Assembly (NCBI GenBank): GCA_001899445.1
Contig: MPOA01000003.1
Location: 1-64,000 of the forward strand
Reading direction: 5' to 3'
Length of the DNA: 64,000 bases
DNA from: Candidatus Desulfopertinax cowenii
GTDB lineage: Bacteria > Bacillota > Desulfotomaculia > Desulfotomaculales > Desulforudaceae
The notes beneath the pieces are model-generated. The model was not told the origin of the DNA, searched no databases, and was given only the letters and a program-made list of their open reading frames with translations. The translations under genes and the position numbers were made by a program. Below, one piece after another: positions 55,410 through 64,000 of this stretch (position 1 is the first letter of the stretch; each line of letters begins with the position of its first letter).

Positions 55410-56498
55410 TTGACGCTAAAGAAAGTAGCTGTTAACCTTGGTCGGCACAGTTACTCGGTCTGGATCGGTACGGAATTACTCCCCCGTTTGGGCGAGCTCT
55501 TGCGCGAAAGTTTTCGCGCGCCAAAGGTCCTGGTTATTACCAACCCCAGGGTGCGGGGCCTTTACGGAAACGTGGTCGAAAGAGGTTTAGGCCGGGCGGG
55601 GTGGGATACCGTCTGGGCCGAGATGCCGGACGGTGAAGAGTACAAGACACTGGCCACCGTACAGGGCTTCTACGACCTGGCGCTGACCAAGGGACTGGAC
55701 CGGGCGTGCCCGGTGATCGCTCTTGGAGGCGGCGTCGTGGGAGATACGGCGGGTTTCTTTGCGGCTACCTACCAGCGTGGCGTGCCCTTTATCCAGGTGC
55801 CGACCACTCTGTTGGCCCAGGTGGATGCCAGCGTGGGTGGCAAGGTGGGGGTTAACCACCCCTGGGGCAAGAATATGATCGGTGCCTTTTACCAGCCCCG
55901 GCTGGTGGTCGCCGATCTGGATACACTGGCCACCCTGCCCACGCGGGAAATCAGGGCGGGGCTAGCCGAAGTCATCAAGTACGGGGTCATCAAGGAAGCC
56001 GTTTTCTTTGCCTGGCTGGAGGAGAACATCGACCGCCTCCTGCGGCTTGAACGGGACGCGCTGGCGCAAGCCATAGCCACCTCTTGTCGTCTCAAGGCGG
56101 CGGTGGTGGAGGAAGACGAAATAGAAACGGGCCAGAGACAGATTCTGAACTACGGCCATACCGTGGGCCATGCTTTAGAGGCTCTAACCGACTACCGGGT
56201 GTACCACCACGGCGAAGCGGTGGCCATTGGGATGGTGGTGGCCGCCCGGCTTGCCGTAGCGCTGGGGCTCCTGGCGGGTTCCTGTGCGGTCCGGATTACC
56301 GCTCTCCTCCAGCGCGCAGGTCTGCCCAGCAGGGTTCCGGCGCAGTTTTCGGCGGATGAGCTGGTCAAAGCGATGCGTCTCGACAAGAAGGCGCGCGATG
56401 GCGAGCTTACTTTTGTGCTGCCGGAAGCAATCGGTAGAGTACGCCTTGTCCCGCGGGTCGACGCCCAGCTCGTAAAGTCGGTTTTGGCGGATTGTTGA
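55410..56498 (+). CDS. aroB: 3-dehydroquinate synthase
   Basis: Second step of the shikimate pathway; 362 residues. NAD-binding PDGEEYKTL and GGGVVGDTAGFFAATYQRGV, metal-ligand region with GLAEVIKYGVI, and the His block LNYGHTVGHALE. The start is TTG 55410 with GAAGGGAAAGGG upstream; an upstream in-frame extension overlaps pilM. It interrupts the pilus genes. Together with aroE, aroC, aroK and aroQ, five shikimate genes lie within 20 kb. Confidence 0.94.
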   Translation: MTLKKVAVNLGRHSYSVWIGTELLPRLGELLRESFRAPKVLVITNPRVRGLYGNVVERGLGRAGWDTVWAEMPDGEEYKTLATVQGFYDLALTKGLDRACPVIALGGGVVGDTAGFFAATYQRGVPFIQVPTTLLAQVDASVGGKVGVNHPWGKNMIGAFYQPRLVVADLDTLATLPTREIRAGLAEVIKYGVIKEAVFFAWLEENIDRLLRLERDALAQAIATSCRLKAAVVEEDEIETGQRQILNYGHTVGHALEALTDYRVYHHGEAVAIGMVVAARLAVALGLLAGSCAVRITALLQRAGLPSRVPAQFSADELVKAMRLDKKARDGELTFVLPEAIGRVRLVPRVDAQLVKSVLADC

Positions 56499-56513
56499 TC
56501 GACCCGGCATGTC

Positions 56514-56561
56514 TAAATTTTGACTTTTAGCAGGAACCCGCCAGAAATTTACCGAAATAAT
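56514..56561 (+). repeat. 48-base conserved element, copy 2
   Basis: Begins 15 nt after the aroB stop and 40 nt before pilC. Matches 49551-49598 at 36 of 48 positions without gaps. In this copy the first block reads TTTTGACTTTTAGC. Confidence 0.65.
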
Positions 56562-56601
56562 CCCTAGTGTATTTTGGCAAACCTTAACGGCGGGATCAAA
56601 T

Positions 56602-57819
56602 GTGCCTGAGATTTTTGTGTACCGGGCCCGCGACCTAACCGGGCGCTTGGTCCGGGGACAGCTAGAGGCCGAAAGTGAAGCCCGGGCGGTAGCGCTTTTG
56701 CGGGAACAGAACTATGTCGTAGTTGATCTCCAGGCGGCGCCGGCCGGGACAAAGATCGGGTTCGGGTATGCCGTTCTGCGGGAGCGGCCGGTGGGAGCCC
56801 GCAGTCTGGCAGTTTTCTGCCGCCAGCTGGCGACGCTGATCGAAGCAGGCGTGCCGCTTTTGAGCGCCCTGCAGACGCTGGGGGAGCAGACGGAGGACCG
56901 GGTTCTTGCCCGGGCCGTGGCCGGGGTGGCGGAACATTTGCGGGGCGGGCGTGGCCTGGCCGAGACGCTGCGGTTTTACCCGCGGGTCTTTCCGCCGTTG
57001 ATGACCAACATGGTTGAGGCCGGCGAGGTGGGCGGCGTGCTCGACCGCGTCCTGGAACGCTTGGCGCTGCACTTTGAAAGGGAACACGTGCTGCGGAGCA
57101 AGATCAAGTCTGCGGTTACCTATCCGGCCGTGGTGATTTCCGTTGCCGTTCTGACCCTGCTGGTGATGGTTACCTTTGTGCTGCCGGCGTTCACCGACAT
57201 GCTTTACGCGCTCGACGCACCAATGCCCCTGCCCACCCGGTTGGTGCTGGGCTTTAGTGAGGGTTTGCGCATGTACTGGTATCTGCTGCCGGTTGGGGTG
57301 GCGGGCTTGTTTGTAGCCTGGCGGGTGGTGTATACCTCACCACGCGGGCGGGCGCACTGGGACCGCCTGGTTCTCCGGCTGCCGGTCTTTGGGAGATTGG
57401 TGCACAAAACAATCATCGCCCGTTTCTGCCGCACCCTGGGCACACTCTTGCGCGGCGGGGTGCCGATTCTGCGGGCCCTGGAGGTTGTGCGGGCGGTGGC
57501 GGGGAACACGCTGGTCGTGCGGGCCGTTGAGGAGGCGGGGGCATACGTCCGGGCGGGAGCCAGCCTCGCGGAGCCCATGGCGCGAAGCGGGGTTTTCCCG
57601 CCCCTGGTCACCCAGATGATCACGGTGGGGGAAGAAACCGGGGCCCTCGACACCATGCTGGAGCGGGTCGCGGCCTTTTATGAGAGTGAGGTGGAGACCC
57701 TTGTGGCCCGCCTGGCCTCGTTGATCGAGCCGGTGCTGATCGTCGGACTGGGGGCAATCGTGGGCTTCATCGTAATTGCGATCCTGTTGCCGTATTTCCA
57801 GATGCTGGGAGGGCTGTAA
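56602..57819 (+). CDS. pilC: Type IV pilus inner-membrane platform protein PilC
   Basis: Platform protein linking the motors to the growing pilus; 405 residues, two T2SF domains (about 70-190 and 270-395) each followed by hydrophobic helices. Signatures FCRQLATLIEAGVPLLSAL and FCRTLGTLLRGGVPILRAL, MVEAGEVGGVLDRVLERLA and MITVGEETGALDTMLERVA show the internal duplication. GTG start with GGCGGGA upstream. Confidence 0.93.
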   Translation: MPEIFVYRARDLTGRLVRGQLEAESEARAVALLREQNYVVVDLQAAPAGTKIGFGYAVLRERPVGARSLAVFCRQLATLIEAGVPLLSALQTLGEQTEDRVLARAVAGVAEHLRGGRGLAETLRFYPRVFPPLMTNMVEAGEVGGVLDRVLERLALHFEREHVLRSKIKSAVTYPAVVISVAVLTLLVMVTFVLPAFTDMLYALDAPMPLPTRLVLGFSEGLRMYWYLLPVGVAGLFVAWRVVYTSPRGRAHWDRLVLRLPVFGRLVHKTIIARFCRTLGTLLRGGVPILRALEVVRAVAGNTLVVRAVEEAGAYVRAGASLAEPMARSGVFPPLVTQMITVGEETGALDTMLERVAAFYESEVETLVARLASLIEPVLIVGLGAIVGFIVIAILLPYFQMLGGL

Positions 57820-57871
57820 TAAGGGCGCTCCCAGCGGTACATGCTCCGGCCGACTTGGTGGTGCTTGCCTT

Positions 57872-58420
57872 GTGATCGAGCCTGCGTCAGGTTATGGTGG
57901 GGGAAAGGCGGGGCGCGAGTTTCTGGGAAGCTTGAAAAGTAGTTGTCCAGGTATGAGGGGCCATACGCTGCTCGAGGTTGTCATCGTGCTGCTGATCGTG
58001 TCTACAGTGCTGGCCGTTGCTGGGCCCGAACTCGCCAAGCCGCTTGCCGCCGCCCGCCTGGAGGCCGTGGCCCGGCAGATGGCGGCGGATATCCGGGTGG
58101 TGCAGCAAAGGGCCCTTAATGAGGAAAGCGCGGCCTATTTTATCAGGTTTTACCCCTATGGCGCCCGGTACGAGGTGCGAAAAGCGGCTTCCCCGACGTA
58201 CGTGGTGCTGGACAAGGTAACCCTGCCCGGCACCGTCGAGCTGGTGGGAACCACTTTCAGTCAAGACTGGCTGGCGTTTTCGGCCGCCGGTACGCCCGTC
58301 CAGGGTGGCACCGTAACGCTGCGGGATCAATGGTCGGGACGTTTGCGCTACGTGATTGTTGCCCCCGTCACGGGGAGGGTGCGGGTAAGTGAGAGCCCCC
58401 CGGAACACTGGGAAAAATAG
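57872..58420 (+). CDS. Pseudopilin, GspH/FimT-like
   Basis: A prepilin-like protein with RGHTLLEVVIVLLIVSTVLAV (Glu at +5 after the Gly), ARQMAADIRVVQQRAL next, and a beta-rich domain: the GspH/FimT pattern. The start is uncertain: GTG 57872 gives 182 residues with a long leader, TTG 57932 or ATG 57953 shorter leaders. None has a strong binding site. Confidence 0.75.
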   Translation: MIEPASGYGGGKAGREFLGSLKSSCPGMRGHTLLEVVIVLLIVSTVLAVAGPELAKPLAAARLEAVARQMAADIRVVQQRALNEESAAYFIRFYPYGARYEVRKAASPTYVVLDKVTLPGTVELVGTTFSQDWLAFSAAGTPVQGGTVTLRDQWSGRLRYVIVAPVTGRVRVSESPPEHWEK

Positions 58421-58453
58421 CGCGCGACTGCCTCCACGGAAGGTGCTGGCTTA

Positions 58454-59050
58454 ATGTCCAAGGTCAACCTGCTCCCGCCGGAGCTTTCGCCCGAAAGAAG
58501 AAAACAGAGCCTTGCGGACCTCGCCCCGGCCATTGCCTGGCGCGCCGGGGCGGCGGTGGTGGTGCTTGGCTACAGCACCTTCCTTTTCACCCTGTTTTCA
58601 GCCCAGGGCGTCCTGGAGGAAAGACGGACGGCGCTTGAACGTTTAGCCCCCGAGGTGGCTGCGGCTCAGGAACTGCAGCAGGAGCGGGAGAGAGCGGAGG
58701 CCATGTTGGCGGCATGGCGGAAGGTGTTCTTGGAGCGCGAGGATTTGGTCTACCTCCTGGAAGACGTCAACGCCGGCGTTCCCGCCGCGGTCTGGCTCAC
58801 GGCCCTGGAAATCGCCCCGGGAGAGGAAACGGCGGCGGACGAGCCGTATCCCCGGCCTTCGATCCTGCGGATCGAGGGCCGCAGCCGGTCGCTGGCGGCG
58901 GTGGGTGCCTTTGTGCAGAATTTGAACCGGAGGCCTTATTTCTCCGGCGTGGTGCTGCAGGAAGTCCGGGAAGAAGGTGATGGTGTCCTATCCTTCAAAA
59001 TAAGCACTCAATTGGCGAGGAGCAGCGAAAATGTGGCCGCGCCTGATTAA
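58454..59050 (+). CDS. pilN: Type IV pilus assembly protein PilN
   Basis: A bitopic membrane protein of 198 residues. The N-terminal SKVNLLPPEL is the PilM-binding motif; a transmembrane helix (about 29-50), a coiled coil (about 52-95) and a ferredoxin-like domain follow. It overlaps pilO by 20 nt. Forms the PilMNO alignment complex. Confidence 0.87.
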   Translation: MSKVNLLPPELSPERRKQSLADLAPAIAWRAGAAVVVLGYSTFLFTLFSAQGVLEERRTALERLAPEVAAAQELQQERERAEAMLAAWRKVFLEREDLVYLLEDVNAGVPAAVWLTALEIAPGEETAADEPYPRPSILRIEGRSRSLAAVGAFVQNLNRRPYFSGVVLQEVREEGDGVLSFKISTQLARSSENVAAPD

Positions 59051-59723
59051 ACGGGAACGGGAGCGGAAACTGGCTCTGGTGCTGGGCGCAAGCATAACGG
59101 CGGCCCTGTTTTACTTGTATTTGTTGTCTCCCCAGCTGGCCACTCTCGGGGAGATCCGGCGCGAAGTCGCCGCCGTGGAGCAGGAGCTGGCCGCGGCCGA
59201 AAGCCTGCTCGCCGGGGCGGCTCGCCAGCGGGAGGCGCTGGCGCAAGCCGAAGCGGAGTTGCAGCAGCTGCGGGATTTTTTCGCGGCTGACGTGCAGGGC
59301 GGGGCGCTGATTGTCGACGTCGGCCTGCGGGCCGCCGAGGACGGGGTACAAATCATCTTTTTCCGGCCCCTGCCGATCGTGGAGGCGGACCACCTGCTGA
59401 TCTTGCCGCTCGAGATCGGGGTGCGGGGCACATACCCCGCGGTGCTGAACTACCTGAAAAGCCTGCAGAGCCTGCCGAACATTTCGGAAATCCGGCAGCT
59501 GTCCGTGCGGGAGGAAAACCAGTCGCCTCCCGTAGTGGTCCGGGCGGACATCCTGCTCTTGGTCTATGCCGATCCGTCGCCTGCGGGGCGCCGCCAGCTT
59601 GCCGAAATGGGACACTGGTTGACAGGGCGCTACGACGTTTTCCAGCCGTCCGTTGGCTCTCCCGCGCCGGGGGTTGGGCCGGTGTCCCCCGGACCGGAGT
59701 TGGGGCCGCGCCCGTTTAAGTAG
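59031..59723 (+). CDS. pilO: Type IV pilus assembly protein PilO
   Basis: A membrane protein of 230 residues: a short basic N-terminus, one helix (about 15-33), an Ala/Glu-rich coiled coil (about 35-80), a PilO-like alpha/beta domain (about 85-190), and a proline-rich tail. Follows pilN with overlap. No pilP or pilQ follows, as expected for a monoderm. Confidence 0.84.
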   Translation: MWPRLIKRERERKLALVLGASITAALFYLYLLSPQLATLGEIRREVAAVEQELAAAESLLAGAARQREALAQAEAELQQLRDFFAADVQGGALIVDVGLRAAEDGVQIIFFRPLPIVEADHLLILPLEIGVRGTYPAVLNYLKSLQSLPNISEIRQLSVREENQSPPVVVRADILLLVYADPSPAGRRQLAEMGHWLTGRYDVFQPSVGSPAPGVGPVSPGPELGPRPFK

Positions 59724-59842
59724 CGGTGAACGCCGGATCATATTCCAATTCCGGATGGAAAAGCTATACTCAATTAGGCCTAAAAATAAAAAAATCAAGC
59801 TAACCCTGCGCACGCTTTGCAGGTAGGGGGAGGCGCTCTGCT

Positions 59843-61336
59843 TTGATCGACAAGGAGCTGCTAAAAGAAACGCTGGCGGTGGCCTTGGCGCGCGGGGGTG
59901 ACTTTGCGGAGGTTTTCGTTGAATCCCGCCGGGTGACCGGGATCGGGCTAGAAGGCGGCAAGGTGGAACGGATGCAGTCGGGCGTCGAAGCCGGTGCTGG
60001 CGTCCGGGTACTGGCCGGGGAAGCCACGGCTTATGCCCACACCAACGCCCTGGACCGGGACGGCCTGCTGCGCGCCGCCCGGATTGCGGCCCGCGCCCTG
60101 GGCAACGGGCAAAAGGACGTGACGCTGGACCTGACCACCCTGCGCCCACCGGTAACGTTTACGGTGCGGGAGTTGCCTGAAACCGTGCCGGCCGAACGCA
60201 AGGCGGAAAAGATTGCGGAGGCCGACCGCGCCGCGCGCGCCGTTGACGGGGAGGCCATCAAACAGGTGATGGCCGGTTACGGCGACGTGGTGCAGGACGT
60301 GGTGATCGCCAACAGTACCGGGGTGCACGTGGAGGACCGCCGGGTGCGCACCAGGATGGTGGTGAACGCGGTGGCGGCGGCGAAGGGCATGATTCAGACG
60401 GGCACCGAGGCCGTGGGCGGCACCGCCGGGTTTGAGCTGTTTGACCACCATGACCCCGGGGAGATGGGCACTGCCGCCGCCAAGCGGGCCCGAGCCCTGC
60501 TGGAGGCAGAGCCGGCGCCATCCGGCCGCATGCCGGTAGTTCTGTCCGGGGCGGCGGGGGGGACCATGGTCCACGAAGCCTGCGGTCACGGCCTGGAAGC
60601 AGACCTGGTGCAGAAGGGGCTTTCGGTATACGGGGGCAAGCAGGGCCAGGAAGTAGCTGCCCCGACCATCACCGTGGAGGACAACGCCACTCTGCCAGGC
60701 CGGTACGGTTCCTATGCTTTCGACGACGAGGGCACGCCCGCCCGTCCGGTGACCCTGATCGCCAACGGGGTGCTGGAGGATTACCTCTACGACCGGTTGT
60801 CGGCCACCAGGGAAAAAAGGGAGTCCAACGGTCACGGACGCCGGGAGTCCTACCAACATAAGCCGGTTCCCCGCATGGGCAACACCTATATCGCCCCGGG
60901 CCGGGACGATCCGGAGGAGATCATCCGGGAGGCCGGAGAAGGGCTTCTGGTCCGGAAGATGGGCGGCGGCCAGGTCAACACCACCACCGGGGACTTCGTG
61001 TTCGAGGTGGCCGAGGGCTACCTGATCCGGGACGGAGAAGTAGGCCCCATGGTCCGGGGGGCCACCCTCACCGGAAACGGTCCGGAGGTGTTGCGCCGGG
61101 TGGCCATGGTCGGCAAGGACCTTGGGTTTACCATCGGCACCTGTGGCAAGGACGGGCAAGGAGTACCGGTCAGCGACGCCCAGCCCACCATGCTTTTGGG
61201 CACGAGCCGCAAGGACTCGCCGATCGTGGTCGGCGGCACCAAGCAACTGGAGGACGGGCCCGAGGTCCGAACCGTAAATCTGCCCGCTGCTTTAGGTTTT
61301 CCGGAATTCCGGGTGCGGCGCATTCGCCGTCTCTAG
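59843..61336 (+). CDS. tldD: Metalloprotease TldD
   Basis: Catalytic subunit of the TldD/TldE peptidase that degrades unfolded peptides and matures some modified peptides; 497 residues. The zinc motif MVHEACGHGLEADLV (HExxxH type) lies near residue 250, and CGKDGQGVPVSDAQPT near the end supplies a further ligand region. TTG start with AGGGGGAGG upstream. Paired with tldE 135 nt downstream. Confidence 0.93.
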   Translation: MIDKELLKETLAVALARGGDFAEVFVESRRVTGIGLEGGKVERMQSGVEAGAGVRVLAGEATAYAHTNALDRDGLLRAARIAARALGNGQKDVTLDLTTLRPPVTFTVRELPETVPAERKAEKIAEADRAARAVDGEAIKQVMAGYGDVVQDVVIANSTGVHVEDRRVRTRMVVNAVAAAKGMIQTGTEAVGGTAGFELFDHHDPGEMGTAAAKRARALLEAEPAPSGRMPVVLSGAAGGTMVHEACGHGLEADLVQKGLSVYGGKQGQEVAAPTITVEDNATLPGRYGSYAFDDEGTPARPVTLIANGVLEDYLYDRLSATREKRESNGHGRRESYQHKPVPRMGNTYIAPGRDDPEEIIREAGEGLLVRKMGGGQVNTTTGDFVFEVAEGYLIRDGEVGPMVRGATLTGNGPEVLRRVAMVGKDLGFTIGTCGKDGQGVPVSDAQPTMLLGTSRKDSPIVVGGTKQLEDGPEVRTVNLPAALGFPEFRVRRIRRL

Positions 61337-61471
61337 GGTTTGAAACCGAAAACTCGGGTCGGCATCCGGATGGCGACGAACAAAAAACTTTGGGTTGATG
61401 GCATAGTAGGGTAGGGTTTTTGCGCTAGAGAAAATAAATTCGGTTAAGGTTTGCGGGAAAGGAAGCTGTCT

Positions 61472-62821
61472 TTGCCAATGTCAAACACGGAATTCCTCGC
61501 TATTGCCGGAGCGGGCGTGAATGCGGCCCTGGCGGTTGGTGCCGACGCCGCGGAAGTTTATTTGAGCAGTAGTACCAGCATTGAAATCGACGTCCGGGAC
61601 GGCCGGGTGGAGACCATAAAAAGTGCCGCCGAAAAAGGCGCCGGCTTACGGGTTATCCGGGGCCGCCGGATTGGGTTCGCGTACACCACCGATTTGTCCC
61701 CCCGGGGATTGGAGACGGCGGCGCAGCGGGCGGTGGCGAACGCGGCCGTGACGGCCGAGGACGAGTTTCACCGCCTGCCGAACTCGGCGCCGGGTTATCC
61801 GGCGGTCGACATTTTCGATCCGGAACTGTCCGGTAAACAGATGGAGGAAAAAATCGACCTGGCCCGGCGCATGGAGGCGGCCGCCCGGGCCCACGATCCC
61901 CGGGTGGCCATCGTGGAGGGTTCCACCTACCAGGACAGACTGGTGGAGGTGGGGATTGTCAGCAGCACGGGGGTGTCGGCTTACTACCAGGGCGCGGTTT
62001 GCGGGCTGTACATCGCCCTGACCGCCCGGGAGGGCGAGGATCACCAGACCGGTTTTGCCATGGATTTTCGTTCGCGGTTCGCCGAACTGAATCCGGAAGC
62101 CGTGGGCCGGGAGGCGGCCGGGCGTGCGGTCCGCATGCTGGGCGCCCGTACCCAGCGGGGGATGGAAGTCCCGGTCGTTTTCGATCCCTTGGTAATGGTC
62201 AGCCTGCTCGGGGTGCTCGCCCCGGCGCTAACAGCGGAGGCTGTTCAGAAGGGCCGTTCGCTCTTCGCCGGCCAGGTGGGCGAGGTGGTGGCTTCTGACT
62301 TGGTCACCATTGTGGACGACGGCACCCTGGAGGGCGGTATCGGGTCGGCGCCTTTTGACGGCGAAGGAGTACCTTCGTCGCGTTCGGTCCTGGTCGAAAA
62401 CGGAATCCTGCGGGGGTACCTGTATAATACTTACACGGCGGCGAAGGACGGCGTGGCGTCCACCGGCAACGGAGTACGCGCCTCTTACAAGGGCGGCCCG
62501 GAGGTGGGCACCACGAACTTCTTCCTGGAGCCGGGAGACAAAAGCCCCGAAGAGATTATCGGGGAGATCTCCTCCGGGCTTTACGTGGATGAAGTCATGG
62601 GTATGCACACCGCCAACCCGATTTCCGGGGATTTTTCCGTCGGGGCCACCGGGCTCTGGATCGAACAGGGGAAACTGTCTTACCCGGTTCGGGGACTGGC
62701 CATCGCCGGAAATATCCGGGACCTGCTGACCGCGGTGGACGCGGTCGGCCGCGACCTGCGGTTTTTCGGGGGCAAGGGCGCCCCGACCGTGCGGGTCGGC
62801 AAGCTGGCCGTGAGCGGGTAA
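61472..62821 (+). CDS. tldE: TldE/PmbA family protein
   Basis: Non-catalytic partner of TldD, about 449 residues. Same fold, but the HExxxH motif is missing. Characteristic blocks: AAEKGAGLRVIRGRRIGFAYT, PVVFDPLVMVSLLG, NTYTAAKDGVASTGNG, and SGDFSVGATGLWIEQGK. The start is TTG 61472 (AAAGGAAG 6 nt upstream) or ATG 61478. No ribosomal modified-peptide precursor is visible nearby. Confidence 0.9.
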   Translation: MPMSNTEFLAIAGAGVNAALAVGADAAEVYLSSSTSIEIDVRDGRVETIKSAAEKGAGLRVIRGRRIGFAYTTDLSPRGLETAAQRAVANAAVTAEDEFHRLPNSAPGYPAVDIFDPELSGKQMEEKIDLARRMEAAARAHDPRVAIVEGSTYQDRLVEVGIVSSTGVSAYYQGAVCGLYIALTAREGEDHQTGFAMDFRSRFAELNPEAVGREAAGRAVRMLGARTQRGMEVPVVFDPLVMVSLLGVLAPALTAEAVQKGRSLFAGQVGEVVASDLVTIVDDGTLEGGIGSAPFDGEGVPSSRSVLVENGILRGYLYNTYTAAKDGVASTGNGVRASYKGGPEVGTTNFFLEPGDKSPEEIIGEISSGLYVDEVMGMHTANPISGDFSVGATGLWIEQGKLSYPVRGLAIAGNIRDLLTAVDAVGRDLRFFGGKGAPTVRVGKLAVSG

Positions 62822-62854
62822 GTAAACGCTGAATTCAGGGAGGGTAAATACAGA

Positions 62855-63307
62855 TTGCGCGTCCTGGTGCTGCACGGCCCGAACCTCAACCTCCTGGGCA
62901 CCCGGGAAACCGGAGTTTACGGAACCATCACCTTGGAGGACATAGACGCGAGGCTCCATGACTTGGCGGCCGAACTGGGTGTGGAACTGGAATGCTTCCA
63001 GTCGAACTCGGAGGCCGCGCTTGTTAGCCGGCTGCACACCGCCCCGGGACAATTTGACGCGGTGGTGTTCAACCCGGCCGCCTTTACGCATTACAGTATC
63101 GCCCTGCGCGATGCGGTGGCGGCGGTGGAACTGCCCGTCGTGGAGGTGCATCTGACCAACGTATATGGGCGGGAGGAGTTCCGGCGCCGATCGGTGATCG
63201 CTCCCGTGGCGGCCGGCCAGATCAGCGGGTTCGGAGTAACCAGTTACCTGCTGGGATTGCGGGCGGCCGTTGAACTGGTCGGGAGGGAGGCCGGAGTGCG
63301 TGCTTGA
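62855..63307 (+). CDS. aroQ: Type II 3-dehydroquinate dehydratase
   Basis: Third shikimate step; 150 residues. [15 protein letters not shown] with the catalytic Tyr in VYGTITL, a flexible loop, [16 protein letters not shown] (Ala where many have Gly) and [33 protein letters not shown] start with CAGGGAGGG upstream. Overlaps the following gene by 8 nt. Confidence 0.93.
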   Translation: MRVLVLHGPNLNLLGTRETGVYGTITLEDIDARLHDLAAELGVELECFQSNSEAALVSRLHTAPGQFDAVVFNPAAFTHYSIALRDAVAAVELPVVEVHLTNVYGREEFRRRSVIAPVAAGQISGFGVTSYLLGLRAAVELVGREAGVRA

Positions 63308-64000
63308 GCGCGTCCGCCGGTTAAGACAGTTGATTGACGAATCCGGGGTTGAGGCCTTCCTGGTGACCGGAATCGATAACGTCCGTTACCTGAGCGGTTT
63401 TACCGGCTCGGCCGGGGTGCTGCTGATCGGACCGGACGAGGCCCTGCTGCTGACCGATGCCCGGTACACGGTACAGGCGGGCGCGGAGGCGCCCGGCTTC
63501 GAGGTTGTGACCGTGGAAAAGACCTGGTTGGAACTGCTAGCCGAGCTGTTGCAAAACCGGGTGTACCAATTGCTGGGCTTTGAGGCGGCCCACGTGACTC
63601 ACCAGCAGTTCCTGCGGATGCGGGAATTGCTGTCAATGGTTGAACTGCGACCGCTGAAGGACCTGGTCGAGAGGCTTAGGTTGGTGAAGGACGAGGAGGA
63701 AATCCGGGCGATTCGCCAGGCGGTCGGGCTGGTGGACGAGGCGTTTCCCTGGATCGTGGACCGCATCCGGGCGGGCCGGTCCGAGCGAGAGATCGCCCTG
63801 GAACTGGAGTTTGCCTTGCGCGACCGGGGCGCGGAGCGGATGGCTTTTGAGATCATCCTGGCGTCCGGGGCACGGTCGGCGTTACCCCACGGCAGGCCGT
63901 CCGGCAAGGTGGTGGAAAAAGGGGACCTGGTACTGCTGGACTGTGGAGTGGTCTGCGACGGTTATTGTTCCGATTTCACCCGGACCGTGCTGGTCGGGGC
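63300..64000 (+). CDS. pepP: Xaa-Pro aminopeptidase (M24), 3' truncated by window end
   Basis: The first 233 residues of an M24 peptidase. The creatinase-like N-terminal domain has [24 protein letters not shown], and the catalytic domain begins with [16 protein letters not shown]. The first metal ligands are in [21 protein letters not shown]. It continues past the edge. GTG 63300 with GGAGGGAGG 9 nt upstream overlaps aroQ. In many Firmicutes this gene follows aroQ and precedes efp. Confidence 0.92.
   Translation, partial: MLERVRRLRQLIDESGVEAFLVTGIDNVRYLSGFTGSAGVLLIGPDEALLLTDARYTVQAGAEAPGFEVVTVEKTWLELLAELLQNRVYQLLGFEAAHVTHQQFLRMRELLSMVELRPLKDLVERLRLVKDEEEIRAIRQAVGLVDEAFPWIVDRIRAGRSEREIALELEFALRDRGAERMAFEIILASGARSALPHGRPSGKVVEKGDLVLLDCGVVCDGYCSDFTRTVLVG

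Noticed and set aside
59948-61246. 432-codon minus-strand frame across tldD
   Set aside because: Antisense shadow with no recognisable domain and His/Gly/Pro-rich composition.

Overview
The window reads as a chromosome segment of a high-GC, spore-forming, anaerobic member of the Firmicutes in the Desulfotomaculum/Pelotomaculum/Desulforudis neighbourhood. The grounds are sporulation genes (bofC, spoIID, sigK, a yteA-like gene), a siroheme-based heme pathway typical of anaerobes, a type IV pilus cluster without a secretin gene, frequent GTG/TTG starts behind strong GGAGG sites, and dense gene overlaps. The species name is inferred from recollected gene order; nothing in the window proves it.

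Layout. 1-70 is the 3' end of a 5S rRNA gene with its terminator. 447-14278 carries nadE, then bofC-ruvCAB-queH-DUF2905-thioredoxin-spoIID-tgt-yajC-HD-secDF (the Firmicutes ruv/tgt/sec neighbourhood), an ACT/UPF0210 pair and a geranylgeranyl-reductase-type flavoprotein. 14435-16519 holds DUF5665, a DksA/TraR-like zinc-finger protein and a polyprenyl synthase. 16533-26346 is a compact operon covering the route from glutamyl-tRNA through siroheme towards heme (sirC, hemA, hemC, cobA-hemD fusion, nirJ1, hemB, nirJ2, ahbA, ahbB, hemL). Directly behind it lies a small thioredoxin-fold gene with an in-frame TGA at the expected redox position and a bacterial SECIS-like hairpin 20 nt downstream: a candidate selenoprotein that ordinary gene calling would split.

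26837-34068 is mixed housekeeping: hsp20, nudF, an isolated minC, a GalT-family gene coupled to glgA, an M24 peptidase, a TIGR04086 membrane protein and an ATPase. 34135-40436 is a cobalamin-riboswitch-controlled operon: a DUF4430 (transcobalamin C-terminal-like) lipoprotein, an alpha/alpha-barrel repeat protein with three SLH domains, and a complete ECF transporter (T, A-A fusion, S). Together these look like a two-protein bacterial counterpart of intrinsic factor/transcobalamin feeding a B12 importer.

40543-46498 has a CysM-type cysteine synthase, an orphan Flp-like pilin, gene remnants, sigK, yqeG and aroE-aroC-aroK. 46683-59723 is a monoderm type IV pilus locus (pilB, pilT, six pilin-like proteins, pilD, pilM, pilC, pilN, pilO) with aroB inside it. 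A c-di-GMP-I (GEMM) riboswitch precedes the first pilin, and PilB has an MshEN-type N-terminus, so c-di-GMP probably acts at both RNA and motor level. The end carries tldD, tldE, aroQ and a truncated Xaa-Pro peptidase gene.
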